In this document: piece after piece, positions 1 to 7,037 of the stretch
How the letters are laid out: the number at the start of each line of letters is the position of its first letter
Numbering within the stretch: the stretch's first letter is position 1
NCBI GenBank assembly: GCA_016926455.1
Contig: JAFGOO010000155.1
Coordinates: forward strand, 1 to 8,839
Length of the DNA: 8,839 bases
Reading direction: 5' to 3'
From: Methanosarcinaceae archaeon
Lineage (GTDB): Archaea; Halobacteriota; Methanosarcinia; Methanosarcinales; Methanosarcinaceae
Notes under the pieces: model-generated
Told to the model about the DNA's origin: nothing
Database searches by the model: none
The model's input: only the letters and a program-made list of their open reading frames with translations
Program-made: the position numbers and the translations under genes

Positions 1-1
1 T

Positions 2-640
2 AAGATCCTTGACATTGGTTGCGGTGTGGGTATGCAAACAATACATCTTGCGAAGATCTGCAACGACTGTCACATCACTGCAACTGACATTTACCAGCCT
101 TATCTGGATAAACTGATGGAAAATGCAGTTAAAGAAGGATTTGATGACAGGATTACCACGGTTTGTGCTTCCATGGATGATCTGCCTTTTGAAGCAGGAG
201 AATTCGACATCATCTGGTCAGAGGGCTCTATCTTTGTCATTGGTTTTGAAAAAGGACTTAGATACTGGAAACAGTTTCTGAAAGATGAGGGTTATATAGC
301 ACTGACAGAATGCACATGGTTCACGGATGAACCTTCTTCGAAAGTGCTTCAATTCTGGCAGGAATGTTATCCTGATATCAAGAGCATACATGACACTGAA
401 AAAGTTATCATGGCAGTAGGATATGATCTCATTGACCGCTTTAAACTGCCAGTTTCTACCTGGTACGATTTTTACTCCCATCTAGAAAAAAGACTTGATG
501 ACATCAGTGATAAATATAAAGGAAATACCGATTCAGAAACGATACTTAGTTTTAACAGAAAAGAGATAAAAATCTTCAGAGAATACCCAGATGAATATGG
601 TTATACGTTCTTCATTTTACAGAAAAACACAAATAAATGA
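2..640 (+). CDS. Class I SAM-dependent methyltransferase, 5'-truncated by window edge
   Basis: Transfers a methyl group from S-adenosylmethionine to an unidentified small-molecule or other acceptor in the cytoplasm. The frame is open to the left edge and its first visible residues, KILDIGCGVG, are Rossmann-fold motif I, the SAM-binding glycine loop, so the gene begins upstream. The GTG at position 26 lies inside this motif and cannot be the true start. TDIYQPYLD follows as the acidic motif II region. MDDLPFEAGEFDIIWSEG matches the later motifs of UbiE/Methyltransf_11/25-type enzymes, and the FLKDEGYIALTE strand matches the family's post-motif III element. About 212 residues are visible, and the C-terminal ~100 residues probably form the substrate cap. 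Downstream lie 118 bp holding an inverted repeat, then an MBL-fold gene on the same strand. No substrate can be assigned. Confidence is high for the fold and low for the role. Confidence 0.88.
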   Translation, partial: KILDIGCGVGMQTIHLAKICNDCHITATDIYQPYLDKLMENAVKEGFDDRITTVCASMDDLPFEAGEFDIIWSEGSIFVIGFEKGLRYWKQFLKDEGYIALTECTWFTDEPSSKVLQFWQECYPDIKSIHDTEKVIMAVGYDLIDRFKLPVSTWYDFYSHLEKRLDDISDKYKGNTDSETILSFNRKEIKIFREYPDEYGYTFFILQKNTNK

Positions 641-658
641 TCTGTTACTGATGAACAA

Positions 659-709
659 GTGAACTACTACACGCTTACGCATGAAGCTTCTTGCTTCATT
701 CTTTGAACC
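659..709 (-). repeat. 51-bp inverted-repeat copy A (TnpB-element 3' fragment)
   Basis: Read on the minus strand, this is a near copy of 2297-2347 on the plus strand: 48 of 51 bases match, with the three differences near the centre and right. It contains the stem CATGC/GCGTG closed by a GTAA tetraloop and ends in GTAGTTCAC. In the minus-strand frame it would encode KNEARSFMRKR, resembling the C-terminal tail of a TnpB. Similarity stops at GTTCAC, and the hairpin that follows in the other copy is absent. Seven-base arms TGAACAA (652-658) and TTGTTCA (711-717) flank it exactly. It is best read as a relic of an IS200/IS605-type right end. Confidence 0.75.
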
Positions 710-756
710 TTTGTTCACAAGTGGCGAACCCTCTAAAACAATTGATCAGGTTGGAA

Positions 757-1887
757 ATGAACAAAATAGAAAAAGCTGCGGTATATATATCCTGTTTTTT
801 GCTTCTATCGATTATTGTTACTATCCTATTCATGAACCTACACCCGGCTTTCGGCGGGACTACAACAACAGAACAAAAAGAAACTTATGAACAATTGGAT
901 AATTATGTCGATGGAAACTTTATTAATGATGTACCAACAAGGAGGGCATTCGAAGATCCTTCAGATACTACATCGACAACCAACACTTCTGCTTCTGAAG
1001 TTAAAGACCGCAATCCTGTAAGCCCAATTCCTGTTTCTACTATTGACTGGAACAAAATAAACAGTGGAAACGATAGTTTGACATGGTTCGGGCACTCTGC
1101 ATTTCTGCTTAGCGTAGATAACAAACAATTATTGATAGACCCTATGTTGAGTCCTGCTGTCTCACCGCTCTCATTTATGGGAAGAAACAGATATGAATAC
1201 AGTGAAGATATCATGCTGCATCTCATTGATGAAATGCCGCCTATTGATGCAGTTTTTATTACACATGACCATTATGATCACCTGGATTACCAATCCATTG
1301 TAAAGTTAAATAGCAAAGTATCGCATTTCTTTGTCCCCCTTGGATGTAGTGCTCATCTGATCCGGTGGGATATTCCGAAAGAAAAAATTACGGAACTCAA
1401 CTGGTGGGAAGAAATGGAGTATCAGGGTTTGACTGTTGCTTTGACGCCATCCAGGCACAGCTCAGGAAGAACTCCATTCAATATCGATACCACACTATGG
1501 GGAGGATGGGTTATTCTGGGAAACAGGACCCGGATATATAACAGTGGAGACAGCGGATACGGTCCACATTTCAAGCAAATCGGAGACAAATACGGACCTT
1601 TTGATATAACCCTGATCGAAGGTGCCCAATATGACCGCAATTGGCCGGATATGCATATGGTACCGGAACAAGCTATCCAAGCTAATCTGGATGCAGGTGG
1701 TAAGACAATGATGCTGATGCATTGGGGAGCATTTACATTGGCTAATCATGCCTGGAATGAACCAATAGAAAGGGCATTAAAAGAGGCAAAAATAAGAGAA
1801 GTGAATATAATCGCTCCAATGATCGGTGAAACAGTCCTGTTAGATTCAGACCTACAAACGCCTCCAACTTCATGGTGGGATTTCTGA
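757..1887 (+). CDS. Membrane-anchored metallo-beta-lactamase-fold hydrolase (NAPE-PLD/UlaG-like)
   Basis: A predicted metal-dependent hydrolase of 376 residues. The ATG at 757 is preferred because the hydrophobic segment begins right after it (residues ~7-28, AAVYISCFLLLSIIV); the earlier in-frame start at 691 would lie inside an inverted repeat. A low-complexity T/S/P-rich linker (to ~85) follows, then the MBL domain: WFGHSAFLL, LLIDPM, the metal motif H170-D-H172-Y-D174-H175, H234 in SRHSSGRT, D265 in NSGDSGYG and H322 in MHWGAF. These blocks follow the pattern of N-acyl-phosphatidylethanolamine phospholipase D and related L-ascorbate-6-phosphate lactonase proteins. Lysines before the membrane segment suggest an extracytoplasmic catalytic domain (inference). 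The substrate is unknown; archaeal ether lipids make the classic NAPE reaction doubtful. The stop is 12 bp before a transposon relic. No operon partner is evident. Confidence 0.88.
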   Translation: MNKIEKAAVYISCFLLLSIIVTILFMNLHPAFGGTTTTEQKETYEQLDNYVDGNFINDVPTRRAFEDPSDTTSTTNTSASEVKDRNPVSPIPVSTIDWNKINSGNDSLTWFGHSAFLLSVDNKQLLIDPMLSPAVSPLSFMGRNRYEYSEDIMLHLIDEMPPIDAVFITHDHYDHLDYQSIVKLNSKVSHFFVPLGCSAHLIRWDIPKEKITELNWWEEMEYQGLTVALTPSRHSSGRTPFNIDTTLWGGWVILGNRTRIYNSGDSGYGPHFKQIGDKYGPFDITLIEGAQYDRNWPDMHMVPEQAIQANLDAGGKTMMLMHWGAFTLANHAWNEPIERALKEAKIREVNIIAPMIGETVLLDSDLQTPPTSWWDF

Positions 1888-1898
1888 TCCATAGGCGC

Positions 1899-1930
1899 AA
1901 CTGACTACTCCCAAGACTAAAGTCGTTGGG
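1899..1930 (-). repeat. Inverted hairpin unit at left end of TnpB relic
   Basis: Read on the minus strand this unit forms a hairpin (CCCAA/TTGGG plus GAC/GTC, loop TTTA) followed by GAGTAGTCAGTT. The same arrangement occurs on the plus strand at 2359-2390: the outer 12 bases match perfectly in inverted orientation, the core GACTAAAGT also matches, and 26 of 32 positions agree overall. Hairpins with an ACTTTAGT core followed by a short GTAGT tail are typical of the right ends, and of the overlapping guide-RNA 3' ends, of tnpB elements. Confidence 0.65.
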
Positions 1931-1948
1931 TTCTTTTATTGAACCCAA
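1926..1948. other. Perfect 8-bp stem-loop downstream of the MBL gene
   Basis: TTGGGTTC (1926-1933) and GAACCCAA (1941-1948) form a perfect stem around the 7-base loop TTTTATT. It uses the TTGGG that is also the 3' arm of the hairpin at 1910-1930, so the two folds exclude each other. No T-run follows on the plus strand, so a terminator role for the MBL transcript is possible but unproven. It may instead belong to the transposon end. Confidence 0.5.
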
Positions 1949-2097
1949 AAGGAGTCTTATCCTCTAATGAGTTTAACTTGTAAAACGAGAAGTCCCCTTT
2001 CGTAAGGTTGGGGGTGAGAGGCGTAATATCCCAACACAACATTAGTATGTTCTCTACTTTATAAAAAATATATGTTATTAAAATATAATGTCTACTA

Positions 2098-2380
2098 ATG
2101 CTTAAAGCCTACAAATACCGTTTATATCCCAACAAAGAACAACAATAGCTTTTTATGAAACATATCGCTGAGTGTAGGTTTACCTATAATTGGGCTTTAG
2201 AAAACAAAATAAGAGCCTATGAAACGGAAAAAAAGAATCTATCCAGGTTAAATTTGCAAGAAATGTTAGTTCATGACTTGAAAGTGACTAACGAATGGTT
2301 CAAAGAATGAAGCAAGAAGCTCAATGCGTAAGCGTGGAGTAGTTCACATCCGTACAAGCTCACGAACTTTAGTCGTGTGA
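2098..2380 (+). pseudogene. tnpB: tnpB remnant: nonsense codon, internal deletion, frameshift
   Basis: TnpB is the RNA-guided nuclease of IS200/IS605-type elements. The N-terminus MLKAYKYRLYPNKEQQ is followed by TAG at codon 17 (2146-2148), where the family usually has a Glu or similar codon. The typical block RFTYNWALENK then continues in frame, down to LVHDLKVTNEWFKE and a TGA at 2308-2310. From there a different frame encodes EARSSMRKRGVVH and the tail HIRTSSRTLVV, stopping at 2378-2380; this looks like a C-terminal tail. The catalytic RuvC-like domain and the zinc finger (about 300 residues) are missing, so it cannot be an active nuclease. The guide-RNA portion at the 3' end is mostly retained. 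UAG can be read as pyrrolysine in some methanogens, but the downstream deletion makes that irrelevant here. Confidence 0.85.
2297..2347 (+). repeat. 51-bp inverted-repeat copy B (spans tnpB deletion junction)
   Basis: This is the plus-strand partner of 659-709 (48/51 identical). Its first bases, GGTTCAAAGAA, also encode the WFKE of the tnpB N-terminal part. Its remainder encodes the C-terminal tail in another frame, so the copy lies right across the deletion joint. It contains a GTAA-loop hairpin (2323-2336) and ends GTAGTTCAC. The two copies are about 1.6 kb apart and bracket the MBL gene plus most of the transposon relic. Confidence 0.75.
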
Positions 2381-2390
2381 GTAGTCAGTT
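2359..2390 (+). repeat. Right-end hairpin unit of the tnpB relic
   Basis: A stem of CTCAC with GTGAG encloses an ACTTTAGT-containing loop region, followed by GAGTAGTCAGTT to the element end. It overlaps the last codons of the tnpB tail, where the 3' scaffold of the guide RNA (reRNA/omegaRNA) lies in IS200/IS605-type elements. It is the inverted partner of 1899-1930. Confidence 0.6.
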
Positions 2391-2412
2391 ACTTTCACAA
2401 TGCATACTCAAT

Positions 2413-2421
2413 GCTTATTAA
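2413..2421 (+). promoter_or_regulatory. Possible TATA box for xpb-bax1
   Basis: GCTTATTAA lies about 25-30 bases before the xpb ATG, at the spacing expected for an archaeal TATA box driving a leaderless transcript. The bases just before the ATG (GATGTAAAATCAT) hold no Shine-Dalgarno sequence, which agrees with leaderless translation. The match to the TATA consensus is only moderate. Confidence 0.3.
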
Positions 2422-2444
2422 GAAATAATTAGATGTAAAATCAT

Positions 2445-3782
2445 ATGGAACTATCCTTTAATAGTGGTACAATTGTAATTCGTGGAGACGTCAGGGTCCC
2501 AAACTCTACATGGGATGAACGTTCAAAAACCTTCAGGGCAATGGGTTTGTACTACCGGAATATCATCGATTATCTTAAAAATTCAGGTATAACTTATACG
2601 GATAATGTTCTTGACTTTCTACCGTGTCCTGAACTTCAGAGCACAATTACATTAAGAGAATATCAAAAAAAGTCTCTTGATGCATGGATTCTGAATAACA
2701 AAAGTGGTGTAATCGTATTACCAACCGGGAGTGGTAAAACAGTTATAGGGGTCAAAGCAATTTCCTTACTGAACATCCCAACAATAGTGATTGTTCCAAC
2801 TCTTGATCTGCTTGCCCAGTGGCGTTCCAAACTAGAGAAGGAGTTCAAAGTTGATGTGGGAATTATTGGTGGTGGAAAGCAGGAGGTAAAAGCCTTAACT
2901 GTATCTACATATGACTCAGCATATATCCATGCTCCCAGGTTGGGGAACAAATTCGGCTTTGTCATTTTTGATGAAGTGCATCATCTTCCTGCCGAGGGCT
3001 ACAAGCAAATAGCTGAGATGTTTGCTTCGCCTTTCAGGATGGGTCTAACGGCTACATATGAAAGAGAAGACGGAGCTCATAGTGAGATTGACCGGCTTGT
3101 TGGTGGAAAGGTATTTGAGAAAAAAGTAAAAGAGCTTACAGGAAAGTATTTATCTCCTTTTAAACTTCAAAAGATCGTGGTTGCACTAACTGAGAAGGAG
3201 CAGTTAGAATACGATCATAATCAGGAAATTTTTGTAGACTATCTCCGAAAAAGTAACATCGTGATCAGGACCCCATCGGATTTCCAGAAGATTGTTATCA
3301 GAAGTGGAAGAGACCCCAATGCAAGGAAAGCACTTCTTGCAAGAAATAAAGCAAGGAACATCGCCTTGAACAGCGTATCCAAGATAGAAAAATTCAGGGA
3401 AATCCTAAAAAAGCATAAGGATAGCAGGTTATTCATTTTTACCGAGCATAACAGTCTTGTCCATAAGATATCAAAGGAATTCCTGATACCAGCCATAACA
3501 TATAAGACTCCAAGCAAGGAAAGGAGTGAAATCCTTGATAGGTTTAGGTCGGGTGTATATAGGGCAGTTGTTACATCGAAGGTTCTAGACGAAGGAATAG
3601 ATATTCCTGAAGCAGATGTCGGGGTAATCCTGAGTGGAACAGGTAGTGTAAGAGCTTTTATTCAACGTTTAGGAAGAATACTTAGAATGAAGGAAGGAAA
3701 GGAAGCTGTCCTGTATGAGATAGTATCGGCAGAGACAAGTGAGATCAACACAGCAAGAAGAAGAAATAAAGCTCTGAGGTAG
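2445..3782 (+). CDS. xpb: Archaeal XPB-family superfamily 2 DNA helicase
   Basis: An ATP-dependent 3'-5' DNA translocase/helicase of the XPB/Rad25 family, 445 residues, close to the usual size of archaeal XPB. Residues 1-60 correspond to the small N-terminal damage-recognition domain. The motor then shows motif I LPTGSGKT (92-99), motif Ia VPTLDLLAQW, motif II DEVHH (176-180), motif III LTAT (201-204), the XPB-specific RED element in EREDG (206-210), motif V TSKVLDEGIDIPEAD (377-391) and motif VI QRLGRILR (407-414). Residues ~240-310 occupy the place of the thumb insertion. The ATG at 2445 fits a leaderless start. The next gene, bax1, begins 6 bases after the stop, and the two products are known to form an XPB-Bax1 helicase-nuclease complex in archaea, proposed to act in nucleotide excision repair. 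All motor motifs are intact. Confidence 0.96.
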   Translation: MELSFNSGTIVIRGDVRVPNSTWDERSKTFRAMGLYYRNIIDYLKNSGITYTDNVLDFLPCPELQSTITLREYQKKSLDAWILNNKSGVIVLPTGSGKTVIGVKAISLLNIPTIVIVPTLDLLAQWRSKLEKEFKVDVGIIGGGKQEVKALTVSTYDSAYIHAPRLGNKFGFVIFDEVHHLPAEGYKQIAEMFASPFRMGLTATYEREDGAHSEIDRLVGGKVFEKKVKELTGKYLSPFKLQKIVVALTEKEQLEYDHNQEIFVDYLRKSNIVIRTPSDFQKIVIRSGRDPNARKALLARNKARNIALNSVSKIEKFREILKKHKDSRLFIFTEHNSLVHKISKEFLIPAITYKTPSKERSEILDRFRSGVYRAVVTSKVLDEGIDIPEADVGVILSGTGSVRAFIQRLGRILRMKEGKEAVLYEIVSAETSEINTARRRNKALR

Positions 3783-3788
3783 AAAATA

Positions 3789-5294
3789 ATGCTTACCAGT
3801 GATCTTCTTGTTACAAAAAGCTACAAGGGAAAGATTGAACCAGTTTATGCTAGTCTTAACCTTGAGAATCTTGAGATTTCAGGCTCTTTAATAGACCTGT
3901 TCCAGAAACATGTCGGAAAAACATATAGTCAACTCTCCGAAGAAATCGAAAGTATCGAAGAGGTCGACTACCGTTTGATAAGGGGATTATCTCAAATACT
4001 AAAGAGAAGATGCGTTATTGAGATGATGTCGATCATAGAGCCATCAATTGCCAGAAAAATGGTTTTTGAGGAGGGTAATGGTGCCGTTTTCGATATGAAA
4101 GAAAGAAATGAAGTCATTGGTAGGGTTGCTGGAAAATTGTCTGTTAAACCTGATGAACTGGAAAAGGCTCTATGGGCAGACATGGAAGAAAATATGATAA
4201 TTAAAGAATTCAAGACAATAACTCCTGAAAATCTGCTCATGCAATATAACCTATCACTGACACAGACTCTTCTTTTTAGGGCAACGGGTATGGAAATTCA
4301 AATTGAGGATAATTTTCAAGAGGTCTTCTGGAAAATTAAACGGTTTGGATTGATGTATTTCATTGAGAATGATAGGATATACATTGATGGAGCTGTTTCC
4401 TTGTTCAAGATGACCGAAAGATACGGTACGTCCTTGGCAAAACTGCTGCCAACTATTATTAAGTGCAATAAATGGAGCTTAAAAGCGAGCATCTTGAAAA
4501 AAACAATGCGAGGAAAGCGGATCTATGATTTCACTCTGGATGATACTAAGGCAGTCTTCGATATTGAACCAGATTCTAAGCTGGAAAAATTTGACAGTGT
4601 CATTGAAAAGGAATTTTTTTCACACAATTTCAACGGCTGGCTTGTCAGGAGAGAAACAACAGTATTGAAAGCAGGCCAATATGCCTTTATTCCTGATTTT
4701 TCCTTCGAGAAAAATAGAAAGGTGATATACGTTGAAATAATCGGTTTCTGGACACCTGGATATCTAAAGAAAAAGATTCAAAAGATCAATTTATTGAAGA
4801 AAAAAGTAAGAGAAGATATGGTACTTCTTGTGAATAAAAGTCTTGCTTGCTCTGGCTCAGAATTCAATACTGAGAATATAATTTTCTATGACAGGAAGAT
4901 ACCATATCTGGAGATTATCAAAATTTTGAGAAAATACGAAGAAGTACAAGTTATAGAGGATGTTGAAAGGCTTAAAAAGATTGAAATTGTCTTTGAGGGA
5001 AGCGTTGTAAATCTCGATGATATAGCTAAAAAATACGATGTCAGCCTCGATGCTTTGCTGAGTGTTATTAAGCACGATAACAATGGTTATTTACGGGTTG
5101 GAACCCAACTTATTGATGATCAAACCCTCAAAGCGGTTCAGGACGATCTGAACGACGTTAAAAAGTACAATGAAGCTTTTATTATTATCAATAATTATGG
5201 AATTAAAGGTCAACAGATATTTGATGTTCTTGGATACAAGGTAAAATGGAATGGACTTGACCCATATAATGCAGAAATCTTGAAACTCCCTTAG
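3789..5294 (+). CDS. bax1: Bax1 nuclease, partner of XPB (DUF790 family)
   Basis: A structure-specific endonuclease that binds archaeal XPB and cuts DNA near the bubble or fork that XPB opens. The 501-residue protein begins MLTSDLLVTKSYKGKIEPVY, a characteristic DUF790 N-terminus. A helical middle region leads to the PD-(D/E)xK-like core at ~265-350: E274/E275, IPDFSF with D303, and YVEIIGFWTPGYLKKK with E316 and downstream lysines. Residues ~395-501 form a C-terminal extension that looks like a winged-helix or other DNA-binding module (inference). The ATG at 3789 is preceded by GAGGT at 3776-3780, which overlaps the xpb stop codon, so translation is probably coupled. No catalytic residue appears lost. 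The family assignment rests on the motifs plus the xpb neighbourhood. Confidence 0.93.
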   Translation: MLTSDLLVTKSYKGKIEPVYASLNLENLEISGSLIDLFQKHVGKTYSQLSEEIESIEEVDYRLIRGLSQILKRRCVIEMMSIIEPSIARKMVFEEGNGAVFDMKERNEVIGRVAGKLSVKPDELEKALWADMEENMIIKEFKTITPENLLMQYNLSLTQTLLFRATGMEIQIEDNFQEVFWKIKRFGLMYFIENDRIYIDGAVSLFKMTERYGTSLAKLLPTIIKCNKWSLKASILKKTMRGKRIYDFTLDDTKAVFDIEPDSKLEKFDSVIEKEFFSHNFNGWLVRRETTVLKAGQYAFIPDFSFEKNRKVIYVEIIGFWTPGYLKKKIQKINLLKKKVREDMVLLVNKSLACSGSEFNTENIIFYDRKIPYLEIIKILRKYEEVQVIEDVERLKKIEIVFEGSVVNLDDIAKKYDVSLDALLSVIKHDNNGYLRVGTQLIDDQTLKAVQDDLNDVKKYNEAFIIINNYGIKGQQIFDVLGYKVKWNGLDPYNAEILKLP

Positions 5295-5516
5295 CAAGGG
5301 TTTGTTTTCCATTGGTTTCCTATCTCAAATGAACGGTAATTGTATGGGGAACGGAACATATTAAAAAAGAAAAACAAGAACGATGGTATTAAAAGTAATT
5401 ATTTATGAGAATTTCGATAAATAGCCATTATTTCATTGAGTGGAGCAGTCACCATCCTAAGAAAACCTCTTGATTCGAAACAATTAAAACTAGAATACTA
5501 AATATGAGATGAGAAC

Positions 5517-7022
5517 TTGAAATTATCAAAGGAAGATTCTGCCTTATTTTTTAGACTCTACTGGTCACTTCTGTATTATGTTAACCAAAAGTATCCTGTA
5601 ATTAAGGGATTGAAAAAACCTGATCTTAGAGATTGGAACATAAACAAAATTCTTGAACTGGAAGAAACGTTCTATTCACATTTGGAACTAATCGATTCAT
5701 TTATTATTGAAAATCCTTTTGAATTTGATCAGGAAGAACTTGAAATTGTCAACAGCTGGAAAAAAGCTGTTAAAGACCGTTTTATTATAATTTCCCATCA
5801 AAAAGATCATACAATATTTCTGCATAATGCAAAGATACCAAAAGCATATGGAGTTCTTGGACTATACGACGAAATCAAAGATATCACACCAAAACCTCCT
5901 ATAATTGCTGGAACCATCCTTCTACCTTTCAAAAGAAAAATAATCCATTCTGGAATCATCAGAGTTGATTCTGAACCTGAACTTATGCCCCTTTTAAGAG
6001 ATACAATTAGAAAAAACTTCCAACAAGCGCGAAAAAGATTTGGCATTATACTATCATTGGATAAACCAATTTATCTGGACGAAAATTTAGCAGATTTGAT
6101 TGATAGCGAATTGGACATGAACTGGAATCAAATAGAATCAAATCTGCCTGAAATACCAACTAAACTATTGATGGAAATAATGGTTTCATTGGAACTTTAT
6201 GTCAACAAAAAAGTTGTTATGGAGATTATAAAAAGAGATGATGCAGTTTTCTGGCTTCGAAAAATCATACAGGATGGACGATTCTGGTATCATAAATCTT
6301 ACGGAGATGGTTGGGCTCCAATACATGCAATTCACATATTACCCATTATAAAAAGTAAAGACGCTTTAGAGCTCATGATGGACACGATCAGGTATCGCGG
6401 TGATGATCTCGGTGTCTGGCTGATTGAAAATGTACCAGGTCTTCTTGCTGCTTTTGGAGAGGATGCCTTAGAAGACCTGAAGTGTTTTTCATCTGACGAA
6501 ACGTTGGATCCCTTTGTAAGAACTACAGCTACAACTGCTCTTGCATTTTTAGCGAGTAAAAACCCTTCTTACAAGGATAACATCAAAGAACATTTGATGG
6601 AATTGTTTAATAGCACTGATGAACCAACATTTGCAAGTCTTGTTGCAGATGATATAGCTTCCTTCCACGATCCTTCTGTAATACCGCAAATACGAATGGC
6701 TTTTGAAGAAAAACGTATTGATGAGTTATTTAAAACTGAGGAAGAACTAGAATCGATCATTGCAGGAGAACGGGATGATTCAGTATTTTCTGGATTTGAA
6801 GAAGATCCTCTAAACCATTTTTCAAGGGAGAATATAGAATATCTCCATCGTATTAATCAACCTGACCATGAAGAGGAGGATAACAAATGGTCTGATGAAG
6901 AAGAATATTTTGACTTTGAAACGGATGAAAAATCCATTAAGAAAAAGATAGGAAGAAACGATCCGTGTCCATGCGGTTCAGGAAAAAAATACAAGAAATG
7001 TTGCATGTACAAGGAAAAGTGA
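5517..7022 (+). CDS. SEC-C zinc-motif protein with DUF1186-like helical repeats, TTG start
   Basis: Function unknown; probably a cytoplasmic scaffold or binding protein. Of 501 residues, the last 23 form a SEC-C motif, GRNDPCPCGSGKKYKKCC, with C484, C486, C495 and C496 as zinc ligands. Residues ~1-180 hold a conserved module with ILLPFKRKIIHSGII (~128-146), seen in other SEC-C proteins. Residues ~262-390 are HEAT-like helical repeats (FVRTTATTALAFLASKN, PTFASLVADDIASF) resembling DUF1186. An acidic stretch (EEEDNKWSDEEEYFDFETDE) links to the zinc motif. The start is TTG: a TGA lies in frame at 5505-5507, no ATG follows for well over 100 codons, and GATGAG (5508-5513) can act as ribosome binding site. 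A 222-bp gap separates it from bax1, so it is probably its own unit. The same SEC-C motif in SecA binds SecB and zinc, but no secretion role can be inferred here. Confidence 0.9.
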   Translation: MKLSKEDSALFFRLYWSLLYYVNQKYPVIKGLKKPDLRDWNINKILELEETFYSHLELIDSFIIENPFEFDQEELEIVNSWKKAVKDRFIIISHQKDHTIFLHNAKIPKAYGVLGLYDEIKDITPKPPIIAGTILLPFKRKIIHSGIIRVDSEPELMPLLRDTIRKNFQQARKRFGIILSLDKPIYLDENLADLIDSELDMNWNQIESNLPEIPTKLLMEIMVSLELYVNKKVVMEIIKRDDAVFWLRKIIQDGRFWYHKSYGDGWAPIHAIHILPIIKSKDALELMMDTIRYRGDDLGVWLIENVPGLLAAFGEDALEDLKCFSSDETLDPFVRTTATTALAFLASKNPSYKDNIKEHLMELFNSTDEPTFASLVADDIASFHDPSVIPQIRMAFEEKRIDELFKTEEELESIIAGERDDSVFSGFEEDPLNHFSRENIEYLHRINQPDHEEEDNKWSDEEEYFDFETDEKSIKKKIGRNDPCPCGSGKKYKKCCMYKEK

Positions 7023-7037
7023 CACACTAAACACAAT

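Larger units (their letters stand above)
1899..2390 (+). mobile_element. Degenerate IS200/IS605-type tnpB element (492 bp)
   Basis: A relic bounded by a perfect 12-bp inverted pair, AACTGACTACTC at 1899-1910 and GAGTAGTCAGTT at 2379-2390, each followed inward by a hairpin. Inside, 1957-2097 is a non-coding leader with further foldable segments (GTTGGG 2007-2012 with CCCAAC 2030-2035; AACAT 2038-2042 with ATGTT 2047-2051), then a broken tnpB. No tnpA transposase is present, so it could not move by itself. Inverted end hairpins are unusual for this family, whose end hairpins normally lie on one strand, so the boundaries are uncertain and two nested relics are possible. No target duplication is visible, as expected for the family. 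It separates the MBL gene from the xpb-bax1 operon. Confidence 0.65.

Noticed and set aside
26..28. GTG as start of the methyltransferase
   Set aside because: It lies inside the SAM-binding motif, and the frame stays open to the left edge.
691..756. Upstream extension of the MBL-fold protein to 691
   Set aside because: The extra 22 residues translate an inverted repeat derived from a transposon, and the membrane segment follows naturally after the ATG at 757.
2146..2148. TAG as a pyrrolysine codon in tnpB
   Set aside because: It replaces a position normally held by Glu or a similar residue, and the gene is also deleted and frameshifted, so a plain nonsense mutation is simpler.
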